Shown: positions 9,933-20,042 of the stretch, piece after piece
Layout: the number at the start of each line of letters is the position of its first letter
Numbering within the stretch: position 1 is the stretch's first letter
DNA from: Novosphingobium sp.
Lineage (GTDB): Bacteria; Pseudomonadota; Alphaproteobacteria; Sphingomonadales; Sphingomonadaceae
DNA: 64,000 bases
Direction of reading: 5' to 3'
Assembly: GCA_025356575.1 (NCBI GenBank)
Contig: JANXSP010000029.1
Span: 49,471 to 113,470 of the forward strand
Program-made: the position numbers and the translations under genes
Notes under the pieces: generated by a model
Told to the model about the DNA's origin: nothing
Database searches by the model: none
The model's input: the letters and a program-made list of their open reading frames with translations, nothing else

Positions 9933-10913
9933 TCAATCGATTTTCGGCATCGCCATCGCGGGATAGCGGGTGCCGGCGATCGCGCCGGGGGGAACGGCGC
10001 GCTCGAGCTCGGCGACGACCGCAGGGTCGAGCGGCGCGGCAAGGGCGCCCAGGGCCTCGTCCAGCTGGTCGCGGCGGCGCGCGCCGATCAGCGGGACGAT
10101 GTCGCATCCTTGCGCAAGCGCCCAGCCGACCGCGAGCTGCGCCACGGTCAGCCCGTTGGCCGTGCCGATAGCGCGCAAGCGCTCGACCAGCGCGAGATTG
10201 GTCGCGACGTTGTCACCGGTGAAGCGCGGACTGTGCGCGCGCGAATCGCCTTTTCCGGTCGGCGCTTGCCAGTGCCCGCCGATGAGCCCGCGCGCGAGCA
10301 CGCCGTAAGCGGTGACCGCGATGCCGAGCTCGCGGCAGACGGGTAGCACGCGGTCCTCGATATCGCGGGTGACCAGCGCGTATTCGAACTGGAGATCGGC
10401 GATCGGATGGACCGCGGCTGCGCGCCGGATCGTTTCGGTGCCGACCTCGGACAAGCCGATGTGGCGGACCCAGCCCGCGTCGATACAGTCCTTGATCGCG
10501 CCGATCGTCTCCTCGATCGGCACCTGGGTATCGAGGCGGGCCGGGCGGTAGACGTCGATGTAGTCGGTTCCCAGCCGCTCGAGCGAATAGGCGAGAAAGT
10601 TGCGCACCGCGGCGGGCCGGCCGTCGAACCCGCCCCATCCGCCGCCGCGGTCGCGCAGCGCGCCAAACTTGACGCTCAACTGATACGATTCGCGCGGCAC
10701 CCCGCGCAGCGCCTCGGCCAGGAGCAGTTCGTTGTGGCCCATTCCGTAGAAATCGCCGGTGTCGAGCAGGGTGATCCCGGCCTCGAGCGCGGCGTGGATC
10801 GTGGCGATGCTCTCGCTCCGCTCGGACGGGCCGTACATCCCCGACATGCCCATGCAGCCGAGCCCGATGGCGCCGACGCCTGGCCCGGTCGCGCCCAGCT
10901 TGCGATGTTCCAT
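9933..10913 (-). CDS. Aldo/keto reductase
   Basis: MEHRKLGATGPGVGAIGLGCMGMSGMYGP; LLDTGDFYGMGHNE catalytic region. Confidence 0.9.
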   Translation of the reverse strand: MEHRKLGATGPGVGAIGLGCMGMSGMYGPSERSESIATIHAALEAGITLLDTGDFYGMGHNELLLAEALRGVPRESYQLSVKFGALRDRGGGWGGFDGRPAAVRNFLAYSLERLGTDYIDVYRPARLDTQVPIEETIGAIKDCIDAGWVRHIGLSEVGTETIRRAAAVHPIADLQFEYALVTRDIEDRVLPVCRELGIAVTAYGVLARGLIGGHWQAPTGKGDSRAHSPRFTGDNVATNLALVERLRAIGTANGLTVAQLAVGWALAQGCDIVPLIGARRRDQLDEALGALAAPLDPAVVAELERAVPPGAIAGTRYPAMAMPKID

Positions 10914-11008
10914 GCCATGTTCTCCTGCGCCGCGTTGCACGGTTGCCTTGTGCAACGGGCTGGCGCAAGCTCCTTGCCGACAAGAAGAAACCGACGGGGG
11001 ATGAGACG

Positions 11009-12160
11009 ATGCTGACCATACTTGCGGCGCTGGCACTTGCCGCGGATGCGCTGCCCGTGGCAGCTCCGGCACCCACCCCCGACTATACCCAGGACGATGC
11101 CTGGCTGTGCCGTCCGGGCCGGGTCGACGCCTGCGCCAGCGACCAGACGGTCACCGTGATCGAGGCCAGCGGACGGATGCACGCCGAACCGTTCGTGGCC
11201 GCCGCGGACAAGCCGTTCGACTGCTTCTACGTCTATCCCACGGTCTCGACCGAGAGCACGCCCAACAGCGACATGACGGTGGGCGAGGACGAGCGCCGGG
11301 TCGCGTTCGCGCAGGCCGCGCGGTTCGGGCAGAATTGCCGCGTGTTTGCTCCGATGTACCGTCAAGTCACGCTCACCAGCTTGCGCGATGCGATGCTCGG
11401 CAAGCCGGTCACCCCCGACCGGGCGATGGCGCTGGCCGATGTCACCGCGGCGTGGCGCAGCTACCTGGCGCACGACAACGGCGGTCGCCCGGTCGTTCTG
11501 ATCGGGCACAGCCAGGGTTCGGGCGTGCTCAAGGCGATGATCGCCGCCTCGGTGGAGAACGACCCGGCGATGGACCGCGTGGTCTCGGCGATGCTGCTCG
11601 GCACCAACCTGGCGGTGCCCGCGGGCAAGACCGTCGGCGGGGATTTCAAGCGGATGCCCGTCTGCACCCGCGGCGGCGAATATGGCTGCGTCGTCACCTA
11701 TGTCAGCTTCCGCGCGGACAAAGTTCCGCCTGTACACAGCCGCTTCGGCCGGGTCGCCGATCCGGCGATGCGCGCGGCCTGCGTCAATCCCGCCGCGCTG
11801 CTCGGCCACCCCGGCGCGAGCGACGCGATCTTTACCACCGCCGGCGCTGGGCTCAGCGCCACGCCGATGCGCGAATGGGTGACCGGCAAGCCGCTGCCGA
11901 CCACGCCGTTCGTGAAGCTTCCCGGGTTCGTCACCACCACTTGCGTGGAAAGCGGCGGAGCGAACTATCTCGCGGTCAAGTTCAACGCCAATCCGCGCGA
12001 TCCGCGGCTCGACGATATTCCGGGCGACGTCCGCGTGGGCAACATGGTGCTCGCCGACTGGGGGCTGCACCTGCTCGATATGCCGGTGGCGATGGGCGAT
12101 CTGGTCGCGTTGTCGCGGGCGCAATACCTGGCGTGGAAGGCCGGGCATCCGGCAGGGTAG
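11009..12160 (+). CDS. DUF3089 alpha/beta-hydrolase-like (lipase-like) exported protein
   Basis: Signal peptide, FDCFYVYPTVS and GHSQGS nucleophile elbow. Confidence 0.8.
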   Translation: MLTILAALALAADALPVAAPAPTPDYTQDDAWLCRPGRVDACASDQTVTVIEASGRMHAEPFVAAADKPFDCFYVYPTVSTESTPNSDMTVGEDERRVAFAQAARFGQNCRVFAPMYRQVTLTSLRDAMLGKPVTPDRAMALADVTAAWRSYLAHDNGGRPVVLIGHSQGSGVLKAMIAASVENDPAMDRVVSAMLLGTNLAVPAGKTVGGDFKRMPVCTRGGEYGCVVTYVSFRADKVPPVHSRFGRVADPAMRAACVNPAALLGHPGASDAIFTTAGAGLSATPMREWVTGKPLPTTPFVKLPGFVTTTCVESGGANYLAVKFNANPRDPRLDDIPGDVRVGNMVLADWGLHLLDMPVAMGDLVALSRAQYLAWKAGHPAG

Positions 12161-12200
12161 CCGGGTTGCGATCAGCGCAGCGGCGGCCTAACCCGCCGCG

Positions 12201-13229
12201 ATGAACACAGATTACTCCAAAACCTCTTTTCCCAAAACCAGTGCTCTTATGGCGCGCGGACGCGACTTCCTCGGCAGCGAGACCGCGATCCTGTGCGGGG
12301 CGATGTCGTGGGTCAGCGAGCGCCACCTCGTCAGCGCGATCAGCAATGCCGGCGCGTTCGGGGTGATCGCCTGCGGGGCGATGACCCCAGACCTGCTCGA
12401 TGCCGAGATTGCCGCCACCCGCGCGCTCACGAGCAAGCCGTTCGGGGTCAACCTGATCACGATGCACCCGCTGCTGACCGAACTGATTGCGATCTGCGCG
12501 GCACACGGCGTAAGCCACGTGGTGCTCGCGGGGGGAATCCCGCCAAAGGGTAGCATCGAGGCGCTCAAGGAAGCGGGCGCCAAAGTCATCTGCATCCCGC
12601 CGACACTGGCGCTGGCCAAGAAGTACCTCCGCTCGGGCGCCGACGCGCTGGTCATCGAGGGAATGGAGGCGGGCGGGCACATCGGCCCGGTCTCGACCAG
12701 CGTGCTCGCGCAGGAAATCCTCCCCGTGCTGGGCGACGAGCACCTGATCTTCGTCGCGGGCGGGATCGGACGGGGCGAGGCGATCGCCGGGTATCTCGAG
12801 ATGGGCGCGTGCGGGGTCCAGCTGGGCACGCGCTTCGCCTGCGCGACCGAGAGCATCGCCCATCCCAACTTCAAGAAAGCGTTCTTCCGCGCCTCGGCGC
12901 GCGAGGCGGTGGCGAGCGTCCAGGTTGACCCGCGGCTGCCCGTGATCCCGGTCCGCGCGCTCAAGAACAAGGGGACCGAGGCGTTCACCGCCAAGCAATT
13001 GGAAGTCGCCCGCGCGCTCGACGAGGACGGCATCGCGATGAGCGAGGCGCAGCTCCAGATCGAACACTACTGGGCCGGCGCGCTGCGCCGCGCGGTGATC
13101 GACGGAGATGTCGAGAACGGCAGCCTGATGGCCGGGCAATCGGTCGGGATGGTCACGATGGAAGAGCCTGCGGCGGAGATCGTCGCGGCGCTGATGGGGG
13201 AAAGCGAGGCCGCGCTCGGGCGGCGCTGA
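12201..13229 (+). CDS. Nitronate monooxygenase / NPD-type flavin oxidoreductase
   Basis: ALVIEGMEAGGHIGP, VAGGIGRGEAI FMN-binding motifs. Confidence 0.88.
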   Translation: MNTDYSKTSFPKTSALMARGRDFLGSETAILCGAMSWVSERHLVSAISNAGAFGVIACGAMTPDLLDAEIAATRALTSKPFGVNLITMHPLLTELIAICAAHGVSHVVLAGGIPPKGSIEALKEAGAKVICIPPTLALAKKYLRSGADALVIEGMEAGGHIGPVSTSVLAQEILPVLGDEHLIFVAGGIGRGEAIAGYLEMGACGVQLGTRFACATESIAHPNFKKAFFRASAREAVASVQVDPRLPVIPVRALKNKGTEAFTAKQLEVARALDEDGIAMSEAQLQIEHYWAGALRRAVIDGDVENGSLMAGQSVGMVTMEEPAAEIVAALMGESEAALGRR

Positions 13230-13278
13230 GCATTGAGCCTTCGGCTTGAGGTCCCGCCTACGCGGAGACGCGGCAATT

Positions 13279-13728
13279 TCAGCGAGCGATAAACTCCGCC
13301 CAAACCCTCGTCTCGGGCCGGTCGTTCGCAATCGGATCCCACTGCGCCGCCATGATCCGCCGCGCCTCCTCCTCCGCCATGCCCTGCTCCCGGTTGCGGC
13401 GGTAGAAGAATGCCGAGACGCGGTAGTTCATGATGCAATGGACGTGGACCGGGCCGACGCTGCGATCCAGCGCCGCGCAGAATGCCGCGTAGTGGGTCTT
13501 GTCCGGAGCATCGAACGGCACCGGGATATGGGTGTAGCCGATGCCGTGCGCGCCGAGCAACGCGCCTTCCCCGGCCAGCGCCTCGGGATGATCGCCGAGC
13601 GCGAGGTTGATGACCTGGCATACCCCGATCGCAGCAAGCCGGGCGGGGTCGCCGGGTTCGAGCTTGCCCGAGGTGGTGACCTGCGCGCCCAGCCGCTGCC
13701 AGCCGCGGATGTCGGCAGGATCGCTCAT
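13279..13728 (-). CDS. Protein tyrosine phosphatase family / BLH-like protein
   Basis: 150-codon ORF; VHVHCIMNYRVSAFFY signature-loop-like segment; start overlaps the stop of the upstream PQQ dehydrogenase. Confidence 0.65.
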   Translation of the reverse strand: MSDPADIRGWQRLGAQVTTSGKLEPGDPARLAAIGVCQVINLALGDHPEALAGEGALLGAHGIGYTHIPVPFDAPDKTHYAAFCAALDRSVGPVHVHCIMNYRVSAFFYRRNREQGMAEEEARRIMAAQWDPIANDRPETRVWAEFIAR

Positions 13729-15929
13729 CCCGTGCGGCGCGCAGTGCCCGCCGCGGCCGCGGCATGCGCCGGTGTTCCGCCTTCCAGCGCCTTGTCCTGA
13801 TTGGCGCGCTGGATCACGTATTGGCGGATCGCCTCGATCTGCTCGGCGCTGAACTGCGTTCCCCAGGCGACCATCCCCTGCTCCTTGAGCATTCCGTCGT
13901 GGACGATCTGCTGCCACAGCTTGGGGTTCGAGAGCGCGGCCGAATGGCGCACATCGGGGTTGAGCGCGCCTGCGACCGCGGAGACTCCGTGGCACACGCT
14001 GCAGCTGTTGGCATAGAACCGCCCGCCCAGCGCGGCGATTTCGGTCGTGCCGGTGAACGGCGGCGGATCGAGGACTTGCGCCACGCTGGCCGGGGCCGCG
14101 GGGAGTGTGCCCCTGGCACCGAGCTTGAACACCAGCAGCCGGCTGATGTTGGGGGTCATCGTCCCCGCCAGCGCGCCGCCCGAAACGTCCCATACTCCGC
14201 CCCAGCCGACCAGGATCGCGACGTATTGTTCGCCCTTGACCGAATAGGTCATCGGCGCGGCGATGATCCCGCTTTGCGCGGGGAAGGTCCATAGCTGCTT
14301 GCCGGCATCGGCCGAATAGGCGCGGAATTCGCCGCCCGCTGTGCCCTGGAACACCAGGTTGCCCGCGGTGGCGAGCGTGCCGCCATTGGTCGGACCGGGG
14401 TAGGGGATCGTCCACCGCGCCTTGCCCGCGACCGGGTCCCACGCCACCAGCGCGCCGGTAAGCGCGGCCTTGGTCGCGGCGCGCACCGCCTTGTCGGCAG
14501 GGATTGCGCCTTTCGATACGTCAAGCCCGAGCTGGAACCCGGTGGTGCCCGCTTTCCACGCAGGGTCGGCCTCGTAATACTGCGGGGTGTAGTTGACCGG
14601 CAGATAGACCAATCCGGTTTTCGGGCTGAAGCTCATCGGGGTCCAGCTATGCGCGCCGACCGCGCCCGGAAAGCCGACGAAGCCCTGCTTGGTTTGCTCG
14701 TACTTGGCGGCTTGGAGCACGTTGGGCTTGCCACTGACCGGGTCGAGCCCGCTGGCCCAGTTGATCCCCTGGACGAACGGCTTGCCCGAGAGGAACTTGC
14801 CCGTCGCGGAGTCGAGCGTGTAGAAAAACCCGTTCTTGGGCGCGTGCATGACCACATGCTGCGGTGCGGCGCCCGCGCTCGCTGGAAGATCGGCGACCAT
14901 GATTTGCTGGTTGGAATCGAAGTCCCAGCGGTCTTCCGGCGTCTCCTGGAAATGCCAGGCATAGGCCCCGGTATCGGCGTGCACCGCCACGATCGAGGCG
15001 GTGTAGAGGCTGTCGCCGCCCTGGCCGTCCTTGGTGGTCGCGGCGCGGGCATTGGGGTTCCACGGCTCGGCGTTGCCGGTGCCGAAATAGATCAATTCGG
15101 TCTTGGGATCGTATGTGATCGAATCCCATACCGTCCCGCCGCCGCCCTGCTTCCACGCATCGGGCGCCCAGGTTTTCGCCGCCGCATCGAGATGCGCGCC
15201 GTCCTGGGGCTTCGACGGATCGCCGGGGACGGTGTAGAACCGCCATGCCTCGGCGCCCGTTTCGGCATCGTATGCAGCAAGATAGCCGCGGGTGTTGTAT
15301 TCCGCGCCCGCCGACCCGATGAGCACGCGCCCCTTGGCGATCCGCGGCGCGCCGGTGATCGTCATGTGGCTGCCCGCGGGGGTGGACTGCTTGTCCCACA
15401 GCACTGCACCGGTATCGGCGTTGAGCGCGACCAGGTGGCCCGCGATCGTGCCGACATAGACCTTGCCCTTGTACACCGCGACCCCGCGGTTGACCGCGTC
15501 GCAGCAGACGTCGACCAGCCGTTCGCGCGGCACCTTGGGATCGTAGGACCACAGCGCCTTGCCGGTGGCGGCGTCGTATGCCTTGACCATCGACCACGCG
15601 GTGGAGACGTACATTACCCCATCGACCACGATCGGGGTGGCTTCCTGCCCGCGCGCGGTATCGAGGTTGGACGACCACGCCAGGCCGAGCTGGCCGACGT
15701 TGGCGTCGCTCACCTGGGTCAGCGGGGAAAAGCGCTGTTCATCGCTGGTGCGCCCATAGCTGAGCCAGTTGGCCCCGCTGGGATCGCCCGCGACCAGCCG
15801 CGCATCGTCGACCACGGCGGTCTTTCCGCCGCCGCCGCTACCGGCACCGGGGACCATGTTGCATGCTGCCAGCAGCGCCGCTGCCGCCATCGCGGCGGTC
15901 AACGGTGCCAGGTTGCGACCAGGTATCAT
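13725..15929 (-). CDS. PQQ-dependent quinohemoprotein alcohol dehydrogenase-like lipoprotein
   Basis: PQQ beta-propeller repeats (AYDAATGKALW), adjacent Cys pair VDVCCD, C-terminal heme c motif CSVCH, lipobox-like AALLAAC. Confidence 0.88.
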   Translation of the reverse strand: MIPGRNLAPLTAAMAAAALLAACNMVPGAGSGGGGKTAVVDDARLVAGDPSGANWLSYGRTSDEQRFSPLTQVSDANVGQLGLAWSSNLDTARGQEATPIVVDGVMYVSTAWSMVKAYDAATGKALWSYDPKVPRERLVDVCCDAVNRGVAVYKGKVYVGTIAGHLVALNADTGAVLWDKQSTPAGSHMTITGAPRIAKGRVLIGSAGAEYNTRGYLAAYDAETGAEAWRFYTVPGDPSKPQDGAHLDAAAKTWAPDAWKQGGGGTVWDSITYDPKTELIYFGTGNAEPWNPNARAATTKDGQGGDSLYTASIVAVHADTGAYAWHFQETPEDRWDFDSNQQIMVADLPASAGAAPQHVVMHAPKNGFFYTLDSATGKFLSGKPFVQGINWASGLDPVSGKPNVLQAAKYEQTKQGFVGFPGAVGAHSWTPMSFSPKTGLVYLPVNYTPQYYEADPAWKAGTTGFQLGLDVSKGAIPADKAVRAATKAALTGALVAWDPVAGKARWTIPYPGPTNGGTLATAGNLVFQGTAGGEFRAYSADAGKQLWTFPAQSGIIAAPMTYSVKGEQYVAILVGWGGVWDVSGGALAGTMTPNISRLLVFKLGARGTLPAAPASVAQVLDPPPFTGTTEIAALGGRFYANSCSVCHGVSAVAGALNPDVRHSAALSNPKLWQQIVHDGMLKEQGMVAWGTQFSAEQIEAIRQYVIQRANQDKALEGGTPAHAAAAAGTARRTG

Positions 15930-16039
15930 CGATTTCTCTCCCTGCGCGGATTGTCGCTCGCGCTTTGCGGCGTATCATGGCGGGAGCCGCGCCGCTGTCG
16001 AGTCCCTAAATGCGCTCGGCCACGCAGGAGAGCCTGGCA

Positions 16040-16915
16040 ATGTGCGATGATCTGACCCGAATCGAAGAAGGAGCCGCGACAGCCGTAGCGGCCGGCGTGA
16101 GCCGCCGCGATTTTGCCGCGATGGCCGGTGCGCTGACGCTGGCGGGATGTGCGGGCATGCCCGACAGCGCCGGGCCGGGGGCCTTGTCGGAAAGCATGGT
16201 CGATGTCCGCACCCCCGATGGCACCGCCGATGCGTTCTTCGTCCACCCGGCCAAGGGCAAGCATCCCGGGGTGATCATCTGGCCCGATATCGCCGGGCTG
16301 CGCGATGCCTACAAGGCGATGGCGCGGCGGATGGCGCAGGCCGGCTATGCCGTGCTCGTGGTCAACCATTATTACCGCAGCGCCGTGGCGCCGATCCTCA
16401 ACAGCCTGGCCGAATTCCGCACCCCCGAAGGGATGGCGCGGATCAATCCGATGATCGCCGCGATCACGCCGGCCGGGGTGACCAGCGATGCCCGTGCGCT
16501 GGCCACCTGGCTCGATACGCAAGCCCCGGTCGATGCCCGGCGCAAGATCGGCACCGCGGGCTATTGCATGACCGGGGGCTACACCCTGCGCACGGCGGCG
16601 GCGCTGCCCGCGCGCGTCGGCGCGGCGTGTTCATTCCACGGCGCCGGGTTGGTGACGACCAAGCCCGACAGTCCGCACCTGTTGCTGCCCGCGATCCGGG
16701 CCGCGCTGCTCATCGCCATCGCCCGCAACGACGATGCGCGCGCGCCGGGCGACAAGGACGCACTCCGCGCCGCCGCGACCGCGGCCGGACGCGACGCCGA
16801 GATCGAGGTCTATCCCGCCGATCACGGCTGGTGCACGCTGGACGCGCCGACCTACGACGCGGTCCAGGCCGACCGCGCGTGGGGGCGGATGCTGACGAAG
16901 TTCGCGGGGCTTTAA
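16040..16915 (+). CDS. Dienelactone hydrolase family protein with Tat-like signal
   Basis: SRRDFAAMAGALTLAGC leader; GTAGYCMTGGY nucleophile region; DHGWC near the C-terminus. Confidence 0.85.
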   Translation: MCDDLTRIEEGAATAVAAGVSRRDFAAMAGALTLAGCAGMPDSAGPGALSESMVDVRTPDGTADAFFVHPAKGKHPGVIIWPDIAGLRDAYKAMARRMAQAGYAVLVVNHYYRSAVAPILNSLAEFRTPEGMARINPMIAAITPAGVTSDARALATWLDTQAPVDARRKIGTAGYCMTGGYTLRTAAALPARVGAACSFHGAGLVTTKPDSPHLLLPAIRAALLIAIARNDDARAPGDKDALRAAATAAGRDAEIEVYPADHGWCTLDAPTYDAVQADRAWGRMLTKFAGL

Positions 16916-17910
16916 TCCGCCGCGTAGTCTTCGGTATCGATCGTGCGCTGCATCGCGGCGGGATAGCGCGGGCCGGCAACCGTATCGTTGGTGATCAGCG
17001 CATCGACCTTGGCCATCGTGGCGGCATCGGGGCGCCAGTCATACCGCGCCATGTTCTCCTCGACATGGGCGATGTTGGCGCTGCCGGGAATGACGTGGAC
17101 GTGGTCGCCCTGCGCCAGGACCCAGCCGAGCGAGAGCTGTGCGGGGGTCACGCCGGCGGCGGCGGCGAGCGCGTTGTAGCGATCGATCAACGCGGCGTTG
17201 TGCGGCCAGTTCTCGGGCGAGAACCGCGGCATGTTGCGGCGCAGGTCTGTCTCCTCGAGCGCGGCGATATCGTGGACACCGTTCGCCAGCGCCCCGCGCC
17301 CGACGGGCGAGAACGCGACCAGCGCGGTGCCGAGTTCGGCGGTGGCGGCGAGCACCGCGATCTCGACCTGGCGGGTCCACGGCGAATACTCGGTCTGCAT
17401 CGCCGCGATCGGGTGGACCGCGCTGGCCTTGTGTAAGGTGTCCGCGCTCATTTCGCTGAGCCCGATCGCGCCGATCTTGCCCGCCGCCACCAGCTCGGCC
17501 AGCGCACCGATGGAGTCTTCGATCGGCACGGTGAAATCGCGGCGGTGGAGGTAATACAGATCGATGTGGTCGGTCTGGAGCAGGCGCAGCGATTCTTCGC
17601 AGGCGGCGCGGATCGTATCGGGGTGGCAGTCGATCCGGCGCTTGTCGCCATCGACGATGATCCCGGTCTTCGACGCCAGGAAGAATTCGCCGCGGCGGCC
17701 TTTGAGGGTTTCGCCGATCAGCGTCTCGTTCTTGCCGAGGCCGTAAATCCGCGCGGTATCGAGGTGATCGTAGCCCAGGTCGAGCGCGCGGTGGAGCAGC
17801 TTGGCGCCGTCCTCCACGCTCGGCGGACGGCCGTAAGCCCACGACAGGTTCATGCAGCCGAGGCCGACGGGGTTGACGGGCTTGGCGGCGATCGTGCGGG
17901 TCATGGTCAT
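16912..17910 (-). CDS. Aldo/keto reductase
   Basis: GLGCMNLSWAYG, DTARIYGLGKNE; convergent 4-bp overlap with the dienelactone hydrolase gene. Confidence 0.9.
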   Translation of the reverse strand: MTMTRTIAAKPVNPVGLGCMNLSWAYGRPPSVEDGAKLLHRALDLGYDHLDTARIYGLGKNETLIGETLKGRRGEFFLASKTGIIVDGDKRRIDCHPDTIRAACEESLRLLQTDHIDLYYLHRRDFTVPIEDSIGALAELVAAGKIGAIGLSEMSADTLHKASAVHPIAAMQTEYSPWTRQVEIAVLAATAELGTALVAFSPVGRGALANGVHDIAALEETDLRRNMPRFSPENWPHNAALIDRYNALAAAAGVTPAQLSLGWVLAQGDHVHVIPGSANIAHVEENMARYDWRPDAATMAKVDALITNDTVAGPRYPAAMQRTIDTEDYAAD

Positions 17911-17995
17911 CCTATCCGACTAGGCGTGTCGGGTTCGGCTTGGAAGGGGGCGCGTTGCGGCCTATCGTCGAGCGAGATGTTCTGGGGGAGTTGAA

Positions 17996-18976
17996 ATGGG
18001 CGGGTTTCTGATCGCACTGGTGGTACTGGTGTTCCTGTTCCTGCTGATGGGCGTACGCGTCGTGCGCCAGGGCTATGTCTATACGGTCGAGCGGCTGGGC
18101 AAGTTCACGCTCGCCGCACAGCCGGGGCTCCACCTGATCGTCCCGTTCGTCGACCGGGTGGGCAACAAGATCAACATGATGGAACAGGTCCTCGATATCC
18201 CGGGACAGGAGATCATCACCCGCGACAACGCGATGGTCGGGGTCGATGCGATCGTATTCTTCCAGGTGCTCGACGCGGGCAAGGCGGCATACGAGGTTTC
18301 CAACCTCTACGTCGCGATCATGCAGCTCACGACCACCAACTTGCGCACGGTGATGGGCTCGATGGACCTGGATGAGACGCTGTCCAAGCGGGACGAGATC
18401 AACGCGCGGCTGCTCAACGTGATCGACGCGGCGACCGAGCCGTGGGGGGTCAAGATCACCCGGGTCGAGATCAAGGACATTCGCCCGCCCGCCGACATCG
18501 TCAACGCAATGGGCCGGCAAATGAAGGCCGAGCGCGAAAAGCGCGCCAACATCCTCGACGCCGAAGGGCTGCGCGCATCCGAAATCCTGCGCGCCGAGGG
18601 CGAGAAGCAGGCGCAGATTCTCCAGGCCGAGGGGCGCCGCGAGGCTGCGTTCCGCGATGCCGAGGCGCGCGAACGCGCGGCGCAGGCCGAAGCCAAGGCG
18701 ACCGAGATGGTCTCTGCGGCGATTGCGGTCTCGGGCACCCAGGCGATCAACTATTTCATCGCGCAGAAATACACCGAGGCAGTGGCCGGGTTCGCGACAT
18801 CGCCCAACGCCAAGACGATCCTGTTCCCGGTCGAGGCGACGCAGCTCATCGGTTCGCTCGGCGGGATCGGCGCATTGGTGCGCGAGGCAGTAGGGAACGA
18901 TAGTCCATCCGCGCCTGCGCCGATCCGTCCGGCACCGCGGCCCACGCCCTCGGTCCCGCCGAGCGGGCCGCGCTGA
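17996..18976 (+). CDS. SPFH/Band 7 (stomatin/QmcA-like) protein
   Basis: N-terminal TM, VRVVRQGYVYTVERLGKF and PGQEIITRDN motifs. Confidence 0.92.
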   Translation: MGGFLIALVVLVFLFLLMGVRVVRQGYVYTVERLGKFTLAAQPGLHLIVPFVDRVGNKINMMEQVLDIPGQEIITRDNAMVGVDAIVFFQVLDAGKAAYEVSNLYVAIMQLTTTNLRTVMGSMDLDETLSKRDEINARLLNVIDAATEPWGVKITRVEIKDIRPPADIVNAMGRQMKAEREKRANILDAEGLRASEILRAEGEKQAQILQAEGRREAAFRDAEARERAAQAEAKATEMVSAAIAVSGTQAINYFIAQKYTEAVAGFATSPNAKTILFPVEATQLIGSLGGIGALVREAVGNDSPSAPAPIRPAPRPTPSVPPSGPR

Positions 18977-19422
18977 TGGACCTGTTCGGCGGCATCGATC
19001 CGCGCTGGGGCTGGCTCGCCCTGGGCATGGTCCTGGCGATTGCCGAGATCGCGATCCCCGGGGTATTCCTCATCTGGCTGGCGGGCGCGGCGCTCGTCAC
19101 CGGGCTGCTGACCTTCGTATTTCCGTTCGAGCTGCCCTTGCAAATCGGGATCTTCGCGGTGCTGGCGATCGGATCGGTCTTTGCCGGGAAGCGCTGGCTT
19201 GCAGCGCATCCCGTGATTGGCGCCGATCCGCTGATGAACGATCGCACCGGGCGGCTGGTCGGGCAGACGGTGGTGGTGACCAATGCGATCCTCGGCGGCA
19301 GCGGCAAGGTCCGCCAGGGCGACGGCGAGTGGCTCGCCCGCGGTCCCGATGCCGAACCCGGCACGCGGATGCGCGTCAGCGGGGCCGATGGCACCGTGCT
19401 GCTTGTCGAGCACATGCACTGA
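18976..19422 (+). CDS. NfeD family protein
   Basis: Multi-TM plus C-terminal OB-like domain; overlaps the SPFH gene. Confidence 0.88.
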   Translation: MDLFGGIDPRWGWLALGMVLAIAEIAIPGVFLIWLAGAALVTGLLTFVFPFELPLQIGIFAVLAIGSVFAGKRWLAAHPVIGADPLMNDRTGRLVGQTVVVTNAILGGSGKVRQGDGEWLARGPDAEPGTRMRVSGADGTVLLVEHMH

Positions 19423-19466
19423 CCCCATATCGCGCAGCGACGCAGGTTTACGCAGGAACTCCCCCG

Positions 19467-19865
19467 ATGTCCGACAAGACCGAAATGACCGATGCCCAGT
19501 GGCGTGAGAAGCTTAGCCCCGAGCAGTACGCGGTGCTGCGCGGCGCAGGGACCGAGCGCGCCTTCACCGGCAAGTACGACAAGAACAAGGCTCCGGGCGA
19601 ATACGTGTGCGCGGGCTGCGGAACTGCGCTGTTTTCGTCCGAGACCAAGTATGAAAGCGGCTCGGGCTGGCCCAGCTTTACCGAACCTGCCGCGCCCGAG
19701 GCCGTCGCCGAACATCGCGACGTCTCGCACGGGATGGTCCGCACCGAAGCGCGCTGCGCCAAGTGCGACGGGCACCTCGGCCATATTTTCCCCGATGGGC
19801 CGGGTCCGGGCGGCCAGCGTTATTGCATGAACAGCGCCGCGCTCGAGTTCAAACCGACCGACTGA
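19467..19865 (+). CDS. msrB: Peptide-methionine (R)-S-oxide reductase MsrB
   Basis: CAGCGTALFSSETKYESGSGWPSF, CAKCDGHLGHIFPDGP, RYCMNSAAL. Confidence 0.96.
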   Translation: MSDKTEMTDAQWREKLSPEQYAVLRGAGTERAFTGKYDKNKAPGEYVCAGCGTALFSSETKYESGSGWPSFTEPAAPEAVAEHRDVSHGMVRTEARCAKCDGHLGHIFPDGPGPGGQRYCMNSAALEFKPTD

Positions 19866-20042
19866 GGCTGGCAAGCCGCGAACGCAGCGCGGAAATCCAC
19901 AGCGTCTGCGCGCCCGCAGCGGCGTAGCGGTCCAACGCATCCCGCGGTGATTTTGCGCAGATGGCGATTCACGCCGGGCAATTAATCGCCTAGACCTCAG
20001 CAGCGGCAAAGGTTCGCTGCGTGGAAGGGATGGCACTAACCG

